Shown here: one piece after another, positions 1-8,530 of the stretch
Numbering within the stretch: position 1 is the stretch's first letter
Layout: every line of letters begins with the position of its first letter
Program-made: the position numbers and the translations under genes
Source of the DNA: Coriobacteriaceae bacterium
Lineage (GTDB): Bacteria > Actinomycetota > Coriobacteriia > Coriobacteriales > UMGS124
Assembly (NCBI GenBank): GCA_019421015.1
Contig: JAHZGC010000006.1
Location: forward strand, 62,001 to 126,000
Direction of reading: 5' to 3'
DNA length: 64,000 bases
The notes under the pieces: generated by a model
What the model was told of the DNA's origin: nothing
The model's database searches: none
Seen by the model: only the letters and a program-made list of their open reading frames with translations

Positions 1-76
1 CAAGGGGGAACGCGCCGCGCCTCGCAAACAGCCGTTCGCGCATCTTTGACGCAATGTCATCAAGAAGGGATGTTCA

Positions 77-2071
77 ATGGAACTCAATCGCAGGAACTTC
101 GTGAGGGGTGCCGCCGCCATGGGCGCTGTGGGTGCCATGGGTGCCGCAGGCGTGGCCTGGGCCGATGCGGCGCATGCCGCTGCCGACGACGTGGCTTGGG
201 ACGCCGAGTACGACGTCGTGGTCCTGGGCCTGGGTGGCGCCGGCGCCAACGCCGCGGTCGCCGCCTACGAGGAGGGCGCCAAGGTCCTCGTGTGCGAGAA
301 GGCCCCGGAGGGGCAGGAGCCCTGCAACACCAAGGCCAGCGGCCAGTTCGTCATGGCAACCGACGACGCCCAGGGCCTCTACACCTACCTCTCCCAGCTC
401 ATGGGCAAGTTCACCAACTGGGACGAAGAGGCCCTGATGGGCTATTGCGAGGGCTGCGCCGAGAACTTCGAGTGGATGTGCGGCCCCATGGGCGGCGACC
501 CCGACATCGTGTGCCCCACCGCGGTGCCCGAGAGCGAGGCCCGTATGGCCGACTCCTGGATTCTTACCGACAACGCCTGGGGCTTGGGCCGCGAGGGCTA
601 CATCTACTGCTGGGACGAGTTCCCCGAGATCCCCGAGTCGGTTCACTGCAAGTGCCTCACCGCCACCGGTGCTCGCTTCGACGCCGGCTACTACAACCTC
701 TGCATGGCTGCCGTGAACGCCCGCGTTGACGACGACAAGCTCACCGTGTGGAAGGGCTGCCCCGGCAAGCGTCTTGTGACCGACGCCGAGGGCGCCGTGG
801 TGGGCGTCATCGTGGAGAAGGACGGCCAGGAGCTCGCCGTCAAGGCCAACGGCGGCGTGTGCCTGTGCACCGGTGGCTTTGAGGCCAGCCGCGACATGAT
901 GGCCAGCTACACCCAGATTCCCTACTGCTACCTGCAGGCCGGCACCATGAACACCGGCGACGGCATCAAGATGGCCATGAAGGCCGGCGCCGACCTGTGG
1001 CACATGAGCAACGTGTCGGGCTTCAACTGGGCCTATCAGAGCCCGTACCTCTCGACCTGCAGCTCTGCAAGCGGCCTTGCCGGCAAGGGCATCTACGCCG
1101 GCATCAGCGGCAAGCGCTTCATGGACGAGTCGGCGGGTACCCGCCACGGCCGCATCGACATCGGCGGCCGTTGGATCTCGACGCCGATGCCCCTGCCCAC
1201 CTACGCCATCGTCGACTCCGCCCAGATCGGCGAGAAACTCCTGCGCTCCTTCAGCGAGGGCAACGCCGACGAGCTGGCCGACGGCCAGATCATCCAGGGC
1301 GCAACCATCGCCGAGCTCTCCGAGGCCATCCGCGCCCTTGGCGAGGCTCCCGACTTCAACCTCAACGGCGAGCTCGACGAGGCCCTGGAGCGCTACAACG
1401 CCCACTGCCACGCCAACGGCGGCGAGGGCGAGAAGGACGACTTCGGCCGTATGTGCACCGTGCCCGTGGAGACGGGCCCGTTCTACGCCATCAAGATCGG
1501 CCCGACCATGTACAACACCCAGGGCGGTACCCGTCGCAACCAGTTCGCCCAGGTCATCAACACCGAAGGGTTCCCGATCCAGGGCCTGTTCGTGGGCGGC
1601 GAGATGGGCTCGGTGTTCGCCGACATGTACAACGGCAGCGGCAACCTCGGCGAGACCATGGTCTTTGGCCGCATCGCCGGCCGCAACGCCGCCAAGCGCG
1701 CCAAGGGCGAGTTCGAGGGCGCGACCGAGAAGGCCATGACCCACCAGGAGAAGCTCGAGGCGGAGGCCGCGGCCGCCGCTGCCGAGAGCGCCGTGGACGT
1801 GGCCGCGGTGGCCGACGGCACCTACGAGGGCACCGGCATGGGCTACGGCGGCAAGATGGTGCTCTCCGTGACCGTGGAGGGCGGCAAGATCACGGGCGTC
1901 GAGGTGCTCGAGAACGCCGAGACCCCCACGATCGGCGGCCTTGCCCTGCCCGAGTACTGCGCGGCAGTTGCCGGCGGGACCGACCCGAGCGCTCTCGACA
2001 TCGTGAGTGGCGCGAGCAACACCCTGCGCGGCTTCCAGGCGGCCATCGAGGATGCTCTGGCGAACGCGTAG
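77..2071 (+). CDS. Tat-exported FAD/FMN-dependent reductase (fumarate/urocanate reductase-like)
   Basis: The protein has 664 aa. A twin-arginine signal (RR at residues 5-6, followed by an Ala/Gly-rich stretch ending near AWA) predicts export. An FAD-binding Rossmann motif GLGGAG lies at residues 51-56 of a FAD_binding_2 domain that fills most of the chain. Residues from about 575 form an FMN_bind domain ending in SGASNT (about 644-649), the type of site where ApbE attaches FMN to Thr. The family reduces activated double bonds of small organic acids or plant metabolites outside the cytoplasm during anaerobic respiration; the substrate here is unknown. The ATG is preceded by AGAAGGGA. It is a close paralogue of the genes at 5036 and 42815. 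A relic of a second FMN_bind end follows its stop codon in the same frame. Confidence 0.9.
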   Translation: MELNRRNFVRGAAAMGAVGAMGAAGVAWADAAHAAADDVAWDAEYDVVVLGLGGAGANAAVAAYEEGAKVLVCEKAPEGQEPCNTKASGQFVMATDDAQGLYTYLSQLMGKFTNWDEEALMGYCEGCAENFEWMCGPMGGDPDIVCPTAVPESEARMADSWILTDNAWGLGREGYIYCWDEFPEIPESVHCKCLTATGARFDAGYYNLCMAAVNARVDDDKLTVWKGCPGKRLVTDAEGAVVGVIVEKDGQELAVKANGGVCLCTGGFEASRDMMASYTQIPYCYLQAGTMNTGDGIKMAMKAGADLWHMSNVSGFNWAYQSPYLSTCSSASGLAGKGIYAGISGKRFMDESAGTRHGRIDIGGRWISTPMPLPTYAIVDSAQIGEKLLRSFSEGNADELADGQIIQGATIAELSEAIRALGEAPDFNLNGELDEALERYNAHCHANGGEGEKDDFGRMCTVPVETGPFYAIKIGPTMYNTQGGTRRNQFAQVINTEGFPIQGLFVGGEMGSVFADMYNGSGNLGETMVFGRIAGRNAAKRAKGEFEGATEKAMTHQEKLEAEAAAAAAESAVDVAAVADGTYEGTGMGYGGKMVLSVTVEGGKITGVEVLENAETPTIGGLALPEYCAAVAGGTDPSALDIVSGASNTLRGFQAAIEDALANA

Positions 2072-2194
2072 CGTTGTAACGCAAGATCCGCGTGCCGGGC
2101 GACCCTCACGAGCGACGGCGTCAAGGCGCCCGTGGAGGACACCATCGCCAAGGCCGGCGACGTGCTGGTCGACGAGCGCGAGCCGCAGAGGTAG
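2072..2194 (+). pseudogene. remnant of an FMN_bind domain C-terminus
   Basis: Directly after the stop of the upstream reductase, and in the same frame, the sequence reads ATLTSDGVKAPVEDTIAKAG followed by a short tail and TAG at 2192-2194. This matches the end of an FMN_bind domain, where SGATxTS is followed by a helix. It has no start codon or ribosome site. The likely origin is recombination between reductase paralogues that replaced one C-terminus with another and left the old end behind. The resemblance is from memory of the family, not from a search. Confidence 0.55.
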
Positions 2195-2302
2195 CGAGCG
2201 AGTGGCGGGGAGCGTGCGATAGGAGAGACCGGGGCGAAAGCCTGCCGGCCAACGGGGGCGCCGCACATGTTGAGTGCGGGGCCCCCGCGCGCTTTGGGAC
2301 GA

Positions 2303-2342
2303 GGTGGCCTTTGCGTGGCGCGTGGCCCGTTGTTTGGCGGCA
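2303..2342 (+). repeat. left copy of a 40-bp direct repeat flanking the Fic/RelB cassette
   Basis: This stretch recurs in the same orientation at 3870-3909 with about six mismatches. It contains the shared core GTGGCGCGTGG followed by TTGTTTGGC. The two copies bound a 1.5-kb segment holding an inverted repeat, a Fic gene and a RelB-like antitoxin gene. Confidence 0.6.
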
Positions 2343-2422
2343 AGGCGCTTTTGGGAGCAGGGTGGGATTGGAAGCAGAAATTTTATCAACATAGGAATAT
2401 TTAACTTAATTCGTCGGGAATG

Positions 2423-2642
2423 CACCCGCAAAACGGGGGTTCGTGTACCGGGCGAATATTGATAAACCTTGCGTCCAAAAGTTGCCGTCTTTGCCTCGGA
2501 GGAGAAGTGCCTGGTAGATGACGTATCGCCGAGGACGGTTCCTTGGGATATACGGCCCTAGCCAGCCGATGGCGTAGCCGAGAGGGCTATAGGGGCGCCG
2601 ATTGAGTAATACTGCGGTACACGAACCCCCGTTGTGCGGGTG
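2423..2642. repeat. 220-bp element with 27-bp inverted ends
   Basis: The left arm at 2423-2449 and the right arm at 2616-2642 are inverted copies differing at one base (core ACGGGGGTTCGTGTACC). Weaker symmetry extends outwards on both sides. The 166 bp inside contain no convincing gene. This is the structure of a MITE or of a degraded small insertion element. It lies within the 2072-2801 gap upstream of the Fic gene, and nothing else was recognised in that gap except the FMN_bind relic and the left direct repeat. Confidence 0.6.
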
Positions 2643-2801
2643 TATTTGGACGGCGGGGACATGGTATGTTCGCATTTAATGCAATTTATTAGTATCTTGA
2701 TAGATATGCCCGACACTTTGATTTTTTGTCGCCAACGCTTACGATGTTTCCTACGCGTTTTGGCATGCAACGCCGCAACCCCACACCGCAAAGGACCCCT
2801 C

Positions 2802-3407
2802 ATGGCGCTCGAGAACAAGCTGGGCATCACCGACTCCGCGACGCTTGCCCGCGAGGAGGAGCGTATCACCAAGACCCGTGCGGCCGAGCTCTTTGACTTG
2901 GGCCTGCTCGACTCTTACGAGGTGGGCACGTTTGCCGGGCTTGCGCAGATCCATGCGTACCTGTTCGGTGAGGTCTACGACTTTGCCGGCCAGATTCGTA
3001 CCGTGAATATCGCCAAGGGTGGTTTCAGGTTTGCTCCGGTCATGTACCTTGAGGCGGCGCTGGCGCATATCGACCATATGCCGCAGGCAACCTTCGACGA
3101 GATCGTTGAGAAGTACGTCGAGATGAACATTGCCCATCCCTTTAGGGAGGGTAATGGCCGCAGCGCCCGTCTCTGGCTCGATGCCATGTTCAAGGCTGCG
3201 CTGGGCCAGGTGGTCGACTGGAGCCGGGTCGACAAGGAAGACTACCTGCTGGCTATGGAGCGCAGCCCCATACGCGACATCGAGATCAAGCACGTGCTCC
3301 GCGCGGCGCTGACCGATGCGGTGGACGACCGCGACGTGTATATGAAGGGCGTCGACGCCAGTTACTACTACGAGGGCTACAACGTGTATGCGACGGGGGA
3401 GCTGTAG
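2802..3407 (+). CDS. Fic/DOC family protein, small form
   Basis: The protein has 201 aa. The Fic active-site motif HPFREGNGR is complete at residues 112-120, with the catalytic His and the Asn/Gly/Arg anion-binding residues. Fic enzymes transfer AMP or a related group to target proteins and often act as toxins. The chosen ATG has AAAGGA seven bases upstream; an open frame reaches back to 2634 but has no ribosome site and runs into the inverted repeat. No S/TxxxE(G/N) inhibitory helix is evident and no small partner gene precedes it, so its antitoxin is unidentified. The RelB-like gene downstream is not a normal Fic partner. Confidence 0.88.
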   Translation: MALENKLGITDSATLAREEERITKTRAAELFDLGLLDSYEVGTFAGLAQIHAYLFGEVYDFAGQIRTVNIAKGGFRFAPVMYLEAALAHIDHMPQATFDEIVEKYVEMNIAHPFREGNGRSARLWLDAMFKAALGQVVDWSRVDKEDYLLAMERSPIRDIEIKHVLRAALTDAVDDRDVYMKGVDASYYYEGYNVYATGEL

Positions 3408-3567
3408 GCCGCCTGAAAAGGCGGGACGTCCTTAATGACATTGTTTCCCTTTGAAGCATCCCAGCTTCAGAAGGCTTGATTTTGTGCCGGGCCGTATTCT
3501 ACAGCGTGGCTCAGGAACGTGTGCGCGGTAAGCCTAAGATTGCCCATGGCCCAAAAAAGGAAACGGG

Positions 3568-3622
3568 TTGTCCATGCGGCGGAGACGGTATACTACCGTA
3601 AGGCGAAACCGTCAAAAGGAGG
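3568..3622 (+). promoter_or_regulatory. promoter, palindromic operator and RBS of the RelB-like gene
   Basis: A TATACT -10 box at 3589-3594 is embedded in the palindrome ACGGTA-TAC-TACCGT (3585-3599). A weak TTGTCC -35 candidate lies at 3568. AAGGAGG at 3616-3622 is six bases before the ATG. An operator overlapping -10 fits the autoregulation typical of RelB/DinJ antitoxins. Confidence 0.55.
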
Positions 3623-3628
3623 CGTGCC

Positions 3629-3874
3629 ATGACGGTTGCAATGAGAGTCACCATGGATGAAGACGACGGAGCGACCCTGGCAGTTAAGGCTCGTGCTCTT
3701 GGAATGAGTCCTGACAAGCTGCTCCTTCATCTTGTCCGTTCGTTCAACAGCACCGGGGTCCTGCCGCCTATCGAAGGTCCTGTCGATGCCGAATGGGAGC
3801 CCTTTGCCACCGAGCAGGAGGTCGATGATTTTTTGGCTACCTACACTGCTGGGGTGATAGCCGATGCGGGGTGA
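3629..3874 (+). CDS. RelB/DinJ-like antitoxin, apparently without a toxin
   Basis: The protein has 81 aa. The N-terminal half (MTVAMRVTMDEDDGATLAVKA, about residues 1-20, then a helix) resembles the ribbon-helix-helix DNA-binding part of RelB/DinJ antitoxins. The acidic C-terminal half would bind and neutralise a RelE-family RNase. A strong Shine-Dalgarno and a palindromic promoter precede it. No RelE/YafQ-like ORF follows: the stop codon lies inside the right copy of the flanking direct repeat, and the next gene is a convergent LysR. It is therefore an orphan antitoxin or the remnant of a decayed pair. Confidence 0.65.
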   Translation: MTVAMRVTMDEDDGATLAVKARALGMSPDKLLLHLVRSFNSTGVLPPIEGPVDAEWEPFATEQEVDDFLATYTAGVIADAG

Positions 3875-3909
3875 CCTTTGTGTGGCGCGTGGTCCATTGT
3901 TTGGCAGTA
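3870..3909 (+). repeat. right copy of the 40-bp direct repeat
   Basis: Same orientation as 2303-2342, about 85% identical. It overlaps the TGA of the RelB-like gene, so the repeat and the end of that coding sequence are joined. Confidence 0.6.
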
Positions 3910-3928
3910 GACGGGCGCGTCTTGCCTG

Positions 3929-4801
3929 TCACCCCGCGCAGAACTCCCGTCGCGCCAGCTCCAGCAGGTCGGCCAGGTCGTCGGCGCGATCGGGCAGGTA
4001 GGCCACGCCGTACTCGGTGAACACGTCGGCCTCGAAGGGCACCGGGATCAGCAGGCCAAAGCGGTCTTTCATGTGCTCGGGCAGCAGGTAGACGGAGCGC
4101 GCCCCCTCGGGGCCTTGGGCCACGGTGTTCTCGAAGGGCCCCGTGAGTTCGTGCAGCTCAAAGCCGGGCAGCGTGCGTTCCAGGCACCTTTGCAGGTCGG
4201 CCGCCCAGCGCAGGCTAAAGACGTAGGCCGTCTGGTCGTGCAGGTCCTCGGGCCTGATGTGCTCCCGGGAGGCCAAAGGGTTGCTGGGCGGCACCATGCA
4301 GCAGCGCCTCGAGCGGTAGAGCGGCACAAAGGCCACGCCCTCCTCGGCCGGGCGCACGGTCTCGATGAGGTCGCAGCTGCCGTCGAGCAAACATTCCACG
4401 CCGCTCGTGTGGCCGGGATCCACATAGCGAATGGCCACCTCGGGGTGCTCGCGCACATAGCCGGGCATCACCTTGGACACCAGCCCGAGGGAGTAGTTGC
4501 TGCCCAGCGCCACGCGCAGCTCCCGCACCGGCTGAGAAGCCCGCTCGATGGCGCGGCACCTCTCCACGACCTCGGCCAACGCCCGGTCGACCTCGCGGCA
4601 CCCCTCGTAGAACGCCCGACCCGCCTCGGTGGCCACCACGCCGCGCGCCGTGCGCTCCAGCAGCGTGACCCCCAGCTCCTCCTCGAGGCGGCGCACCTGC
4701 TGCGACACCGACTGCGGCGTGACGAATCCCGCCTCGGCCGCCTTCGAGAAGCTGCCGGCGTCTACCACGCGCACGAACATCTCCCGCTGCCGATCGTTCA
4801 T
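3929..4801 (-). CDS. LysR family transcriptional regulator
   Basis: The protein has 290 aa. An N-terminal winged helix-turn-helix (about residues 1-60, with FSKAAEAGFVTPQSVSQQVRRLE as its core) is followed by a LysR substrate-binding domain. The start MNDRQREMF is chosen because AGGGGGA lies just upstream; the frame is open further but lacks a ribosome site. The gene is divergent from the flavoprotein reductase at 5036 across 234 bp, so it probably controls that reductase in response to its substrate. Confidence 0.9.
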   Translation of the reverse strand: MNDRQREMFVRVVDAGSFSKAAEAGFVTPQSVSQQVRRLEEELGVTLLERTARGVVATEAGRAFYEGCREVDRALAEVVERCRAIERASQPVRELRVALGSNYSLGLVSKVMPGYVREHPEVAIRYVDPGHTSGVECLLDGSCDLIETVRPAEEGVAFVPLYRSRRCCMVPPSNPLASREHIRPEDLHDQTAYVFSLRWAADLQRCLERTLPGFELHELTGPFENTVAQGPEGARSVYLLPEHMKDRFGLLIPVPFEADVFTEYGVAYLPDRADDLADLLELARREFCAG

Positions 4802-5035
4802 GGGTCCCCCTGTCCATGACCTGGCGTGCTGGTACAACGTGCCCGTTGGTGAAGTTCCCGCGGACGGCTGTATCTTCTCCACAAACGGTTCTCTCCACCA
4901 AGATTCAACGTCAGCATTTAAGCACATTCATATTTCTCGCACTTCTCCTCCATCGAATCTCCGTGTTTAATGGACGCCAGGTCGGCCCGCGCACAAGGCG
5001 CGCGGCTCAAGACCGCGATGCAAAGGAGCATCTGC

Positions 5036-7045
5036 ATGAACGCTGTTTCTCGCCGTAACCTTATCAAGGGTGCCGCCCTGGGCACCGCCGCCGTGAGCGC
5101 CATGGGCGCCGTCTCCGCCTGGGCCTCCGAGGCTCCCGCCGAGCCCGCCTGGGACGCCGAGTACGACGTCGTGGTCCTGGGCCTGGGCGGCGCCGGCGCC
5201 AACGCCGCCGTAGCCGCCTACGAGGAGGGTGCCAAGGTCCTCGTGTGCGAGAAGGCCCCCGAGGGGCAGGAGCCCTGCAACACCAAGGCCAGCGGCCAGT
5301 TCGTGATCGCCACCGACGACGCCGACCAGCTCTACAGCTACTTTGTCCAGCTCATGGGCAAGTTCAAGAACTGGGACGAGGAGGCCCTGCGCGGCTTCTG
5401 CGAGGGCGCTGCCGGCAACTTTGCCTGGATGACCGGCCCCATGGGCGGCGACGTCGACGTCATCTATCCCGAGACCAGCCCGGCCGACAACCCCGACTTC
5501 TTCTTTGAGAAGGACAACCCCTCCTGGAAGCTCGAGGACGACCCCTGGGGCGTGGGCCGTCCCGGCTACGTCTACACCTGGGACGAGTTCCCCGAGATCC
5601 CCGAGTCGGCCCACTGCAAGTGCCTGACCGCCTCGGGCACGCGCTTTGACGCCAGCTACTACAACCTGTGCATGAACGCCGTGAACGCCCGCGTCGACGA
5701 CGACAAGCTCACCGTGTGGAGGGCATGCCCCGGCAAGCGCCTCGTGACCGACGCCGAGGGTGCCGTGGTGGGCGTCGTGGTGGAGAAGGACGGCCAGGAG
5801 ATGGCCATCAAGGCCAACGGCGGCGTGTGCCTGTGCACCGGCGGCTTCGAGGCCAACCCCGACATGATTGCCAGCTTCACCCAGCTGCCCTACACCTACC
5901 TGCAGGCCGGCACCACCAACACCGGCGACGGCATCAAGATGGCCCAGGCCGTGGGCGCCGAGCTCTGGCACATGAGCAACGTCTCGGGCTACATGTGGAC
6001 CCACCAGAAGCCGGGCCTCTCCACCACGAGCGGCCTCGGCGGTGCCAGCGCCGTCTACGGCATCTACGCCGGCCTCGACGGTTCGCGCTTCCAGAACGAG
6101 CTGGCCGCGACCCGTCACGGCCGCATCTCCATCGGCGGCCGCTGGATCTCGACCCCCATGCCCCTGCCGTCCTACCTGATCATCGACTCGACCCACATCG
6201 CCGACAAGCCCATGGGCCCGGGCTTCAGCGCCGACAACTCCGCCGAGATCGAGTCCGGCGAGATCATCTCCGGCGAGTCCATCGAGGAGCTCTCCGCCAA
6301 CATCCGCGCCCAGGGCGAGGCTCCCGACTTCAACGCCAACGGCGAGCTCGACAAGGCTCTTGAGCGCTACAACGCCCACTGCCACGCCAACAACGGCGAG
6401 GGCGAGGAGGACGACTTCGGCCGCATGTGCACCGTGCCTGTGGAGGTGCCGCCCTTCTACGCCATGAAGATCGGCCCCACGCTGTTCAACACCCAGGGTG
6501 GCCCGCGCCGCAACGGCATGGCCCAGGTCATCAACACCGAGGGGTACCCGATCCAGGGCCTTTTCGAGGGCGGCGAGATGGGCTCCGTCTTTGCCGACAT
6601 GTACAACGGCGGCGGCAACCTTTCTGAGACCATGGTGTTCGGCCGCTATGCCGGCATGAACGCCGCCAAGCGCGCCAAGGGCGAGTTCGAGGGCGCGACC
6701 GAGAAGGCCATGACCTATCAGGAGAAGCTCGATGCCGAGGCGCTGGCCCTGGCCGAGTCCAGCAAGATCGACGCCTCCAACGTGCCCGACGGCACCTACG
6801 AGGGCTCCGGCAACGGCTTTGGCGGCAAGATCAGCGTGTCGGTGACCGTCGCCGGCGGCAAGATCACGGGCGTCGAGGTGACCGACCAGTCCGAGACCGC
6901 TACCATCGGCGGCGTCGCGCTGCCCGAGTACGTTGCGGCCGTGGAGGGCGGCACCAACCCGAGCGACCTCGACGTCGTGAGCGGCGCGAGCAACACGCTC
7001 AAGGGCTTCCAGGCCGCCATCGAGGACGCCCTGGGCAAGGCGTAA
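5036..7045 (+). CDS. Tat-exported FAD/FMN-dependent reductase
   Basis: The protein has 669 aa. A twin-arginine signal (RR at residues 6-7) is followed by the same FAD-binding segment seen in the gene at 77; about 150 bp around the Rossmann motif are nearly identical between the two at nucleotide level. The C-terminal FMN_bind domain ends in SGASNT at about 649-654. AAGGAG at 5023-5028 fixes the start; an upstream in-frame ATG at 4970 lacks one. Expected role: periplasmic or cell-surface reduction of a small organic electron acceptor. The substrate probably differs from that of the paralogue, because the middle of the chain diverges. A rho-independent terminator follows. Confidence 0.92.
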   Translation: MNAVSRRNLIKGAALGTAAVSAMGAVSAWASEAPAEPAWDAEYDVVVLGLGGAGANAAVAAYEEGAKVLVCEKAPEGQEPCNTKASGQFVIATDDADQLYSYFVQLMGKFKNWDEEALRGFCEGAAGNFAWMTGPMGGDVDVIYPETSPADNPDFFFEKDNPSWKLEDDPWGVGRPGYVYTWDEFPEIPESAHCKCLTASGTRFDASYYNLCMNAVNARVDDDKLTVWRACPGKRLVTDAEGAVVGVVVEKDGQEMAIKANGGVCLCTGGFEANPDMIASFTQLPYTYLQAGTTNTGDGIKMAQAVGAELWHMSNVSGYMWTHQKPGLSTTSGLGGASAVYGIYAGLDGSRFQNELAATRHGRISIGGRWISTPMPLPSYLIIDSTHIADKPMGPGFSADNSAEIESGEIISGESIEELSANIRAQGEAPDFNANGELDKALERYNAHCHANNGEGEEDDFGRMCTVPVEVPPFYAMKIGPTLFNTQGGPRRNGMAQVINTEGYPIQGLFEGGEMGSVFADMYNGGGNLSETMVFGRYAGMNAAKRAKGEFEGATEKAMTYQEKLDAEALALAESSKIDASNVPDGTYEGSGNGFGGKISVSVTVAGGKITGVEVTDQSETATIGGVALPEYVAAVEGGTNPSDLDVVSGASNTLKGFQAAIEDALGKA

Positions 7046-7132
7046 GGCAAGTCCGGGCAAGTTTGCGTGAGCGTGCCGCGTACGGCAAGGTGGTTTACGC
7101 GCAAGGATCGACGCACAAGGCACGATATGCAG

Positions 7133-7170
7133 GGCGGGGTTCCGGGCTGTGGCCTGGGCCCCGCCTTTTT
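7133..7170 (+). terminator. rho-independent terminator of the reductase at 5036
   Basis: A GGCGGGG / CCCCGCC stem (7133-7139 and 7159-7165) is followed by five T residues. It lies about 90 bp after the stop codon. Confidence 0.8.
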
Positions 7171-7200
7171 GATGCCTAGGGGTTGGGGAGCGGGCGTGTT

Positions 7201-7304
7201 CTATTTCACGGGACGGCTCTATTCAACCTATTTATCTATTTAACCTATTGTATCTATTTTATTTATTTGACCTATTTCTAATTGGGTATCTATACTCTCT
7301 ATTG
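7201..7304. repeat. AT-rich CTATTT repeat tract
   Basis: About ten irregular copies of CTATTT or its variants CTATT and TTATTT occur in 104 bp, in sharp contrast to the surrounding high-GC DNA. The tract ends about 25 bp before the start of an AAA ATPase gene. A second ATPase of the same family (28290) is preceded by AATAGG repeats, which read similarly on the opposite strand. Confidence 0.6.
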
Positions 7305-7329
7305 CTACAGCTCGTTCCAAGGGGGTCGT

Positions 7330-8481
7330 ATGCTTCGCAACCCGTTTACGCCGGTCTTCGGTGGTAAGCCAGACTGCTTTTTTGGGCGTAAGAATATCCT
7401 TCGTCGGTTTGAGGCCGCCTTGGTCGACCGGGGCAGCGAGGATCGCGCGTTGTTCATTACGGGTAGCCGCGGGTACGGTAAGACGGCGCTCCTTGAGCAG
7501 CTCTCGCGACGCGCGTCCGATGCCGGCTGGTTATCGGTGGACGTGGGGCCCGACAATCCTATCGGCACCATCATGCGCTATCTTGTGCCGTTCGACGAGT
7601 CGACTAAGACCGTCGACCCCGAGATCGAAGTGTCGGTTTTTGGTACCGGGGGAAAACTGCGTGCCGGGTCGAATTCCAAGACCGTTAAGTATAGTCGTGA
7701 TGACTTCGAGTATCTGTTCGTGCAGGCATGCTCAAAACCCGGTTTTAAGCTGTTTGTAACCGTTGATGAGATCCAAAAGGTTTCTCTCGACGATGTTGCT
7801 CTTATCTCCGGCGCGTTTCAAATGGCGTCGCGCAAGGGATACGACACGATGCTTGCGGTGGCAGGTCTGCCCTATGCCCATGAGCAGGTTATTCAACATG
7901 ACGGCTGCACGTTTCTGCGTCGTGCTGCCCACGAGTCTCTGGGGCCGTTGGCCCCGAGCGACGTGGTGACGGCTTTTGCTGAGACGTTCGGCAAAGTGAA
8001 GGGCCTCGATGTGGAGGCGGCTGCCGTTGATGCGTTGGTGGCGGCGTCGAAGGGACATCCCTATGTCATGCAGCTCGAGGGTTTCTATGCGGTCGAAGCG
8101 GCCGGCGATTCTTCGCACTCCGGTTGCCTGAAGGTCGATGACGTGGTAACCATTCTTGAGCGCGTGAAGACTACCTATTGGCGACGGGCTATAAAGCCGC
8201 TGGTAGACGAGATGCCAGACAGCGAACTTGCATACGTGCGGGCGATGGCGCGTAGTCTTGACGACGACCGTGTGGCCCGCACGGGCGATATTGCTCAGGC
8301 GCTTGGCAAGGCTGCCAACGATGTCGGTGGCCCGAGGCGACGCCTGATCGACGACGGCATCGTGGCCTCTCCCGCCCACGGGACCCTGGTTTTTTTGATT
8401 CCCTACCTCGCCGAATTCCTACTGGAGGAGCAGCCGTCGCGCAAAGACGCCCTAGAGCTGGTGCTCGCGTGGAAGATGTAG
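7330..8481 (+). CDS. AAA ATPase with C-terminal winged helix (Orc1/Cdc6-like)
   Basis: The protein has 383 aa. The N-terminus NPFTPVFGGKPDCFFGR is the usual lead-in of this ATPase group, followed by Walker A GSRGYGKT (residues 45-52) and Walker B FVTVDEIQ. The C-terminal third looks like a winged-helix DNA-binding domain. The ATG at 7330 has AAGGGGG upstream. Its architecture matches archaeal Cdc6-like and STAND-type ATPases, but its function in these bacteria is not established. It is paralogous to the gene at 28290. It appears to be transcribed alone. Confidence 0.75.
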   Translation: MLRNPFTPVFGGKPDCFFGRKNILRRFEAALVDRGSEDRALFITGSRGYGKTALLEQLSRRASDAGWLSVDVGPDNPIGTIMRYLVPFDESTKTVDPEIEVSVFGTGGKLRAGSNSKTVKYSRDDFEYLFVQACSKPGFKLFVTVDEIQKVSLDDVALISGAFQMASRKGYDTMLAVAGLPYAHEQVIQHDGCTFLRRAAHESLGPLAPSDVVTAFAETFGKVKGLDVEAAAVDALVAASKGHPYVMQLEGFYAVEAAGDSSHSGCLKVDDVVTILERVKTTYWRRAIKPLVDEMPDSELAYVRAMARSLDDDRVARTGDIAQALGKAANDVGGPRRRLIDDGIVASPAHGTLVFLIPYLAEFLLEEQPSRKDALELVLAWKM

Positions 8482-8530
8482 GTCTGGAATACTCGTCAGC
8501 GGCTCGGCGGGTGTTTCCCGGCCCCGCCCC

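Noticed and set aside
74..2431. Long minus-strand ORF (785 aa) over the first reductase, and similar ones at 4967-7123 and 56813-60001
   Set aside because: They are antisense shadows of real genes in GC-rich DNA: low-complexity Val/Gly/His/Leu content, no ribosome sites, no recognisable domains, and the plus-strand products are clear.
2634..2801. N-terminal extension of the Fic protein
   Set aside because: It begins inside the inverted repeat without a ribosome site; the ATG at 2802 has a good one and matches family length.
3629..3907. Type II toxin partner for the RelB-like gene
   Set aside because: No ORF of 80-100 codons follows on the plus strand before the convergent LysR gene.
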